A DNA stretch of 13,314 bases, from assembly GCA_025998295.1 (NCBI GenBank), contig BNVT01000026.1, positions 1 through 13,314 on the forward strand, written 5' to 3'. Positions 13,268 to 13,314 of the stretch are shown in pieces; the stretch's first letter is position 1; each line of letters starts with the position of its first letter. This DNA comes from Endomicrobiia bacterium. Its GTDB lineage: Bacteria > Elusimicrobiota > Endomicrobiia > Endomicrobiales > Endomicrobiaceae. The position numbers and the translations under genes were made by a program. Below the pieces are notes generated by a model. The model saw nothing but the letters and a program-made list of their open reading frames with translations. It did no database searches and had not been told where the DNA came from.

Positions 13268-13314
13268 TAGTACCCCTCCCTCTCTCTTTATTCATGTTCG
13301 ATATTTAATTTAAT
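13268..13314 (-). repeat. 47-bp perfect inverted repeat, right copy (at window end)
   Basis: Exact reverse complement of 11884-11930, starting 23 bases after the rpsI stop codon and running to the final base, so it may extend further. Read on the minus strand it carries the same strong ribosome binding site, but the following bases (AACATAAAAG) lack the ATG and the zinc-ribbon gene. Only the leader was copied on this side. What lies beyond is unknown; a copy of the promoter would then point back into rpsI. Confidence 0.97.

Overview
The window comes from an AT-rich bacterial chromosome with scattered single genes, long decayed gaps and several gene remnants. The genes are housekeeping ones (riboflavin, heme handling, threonine, cell wall, DNA repair, ribosome). 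Intact genes fill only about two thirds of the sequence, and no insertion sequence, phage or CRISPR array was found. This looks like a shrinking genome of a host-associated bacterium. The style is compatible with the Elusimicrobiota/Endomicrobium group of termite-gut protist symbionts, but that is inference from gene content and decay, not from a marker gene.

Layout. Bases 1-650 hold the tail of an unrecognised acidic protein and a decayed stretch ending in a probable murB fragment. An FMN riboswitch with its own terminator follows (652-879) and controls ribD (880-1965). A minus-strand block comes next: tRNA-Thr(CGT), a repeat-rich lipoprotein gene with promoter and terminator, and hemW. The gap 4250-5219 carries an unlisted 76-codon minus-strand open frame, one copy of a dispersed repeat and a broken small reading frame. 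The plus strand then carries hom, a 546-base decayed gap, and the tight series murG-surE-uvrB. The second copy of the dispersed repeat starts at the uvrB stop codon. After it come tRNA-Leu(TAA), tRNA-Lys(CTT), a tiny ORF, a 49-residue zinc-ribbon protein gene, and rplM-rpsI.

How the genes work together. ribD makes a riboflavin intermediate and is switched off by FMN, but no other rib gene adjoins it. hom supports threonine and methionine supply. murG completes lipid II, and its 3' end overlaps surE; uvrB follows 70 bases later. The zinc-ribbon gene has its own promoter ahead of rplM-rpsI.

The most unusual feature is a perfect 47-base inverted repeat. One copy (11884-11930) is the 5' leader and ribosome binding site of the zinc-ribbon gene. 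The other (13268-13314) lies just after rpsI and runs to the last base of the window. Together they bracket a 1.4-kb segment that includes two essential ribosomal protein genes.
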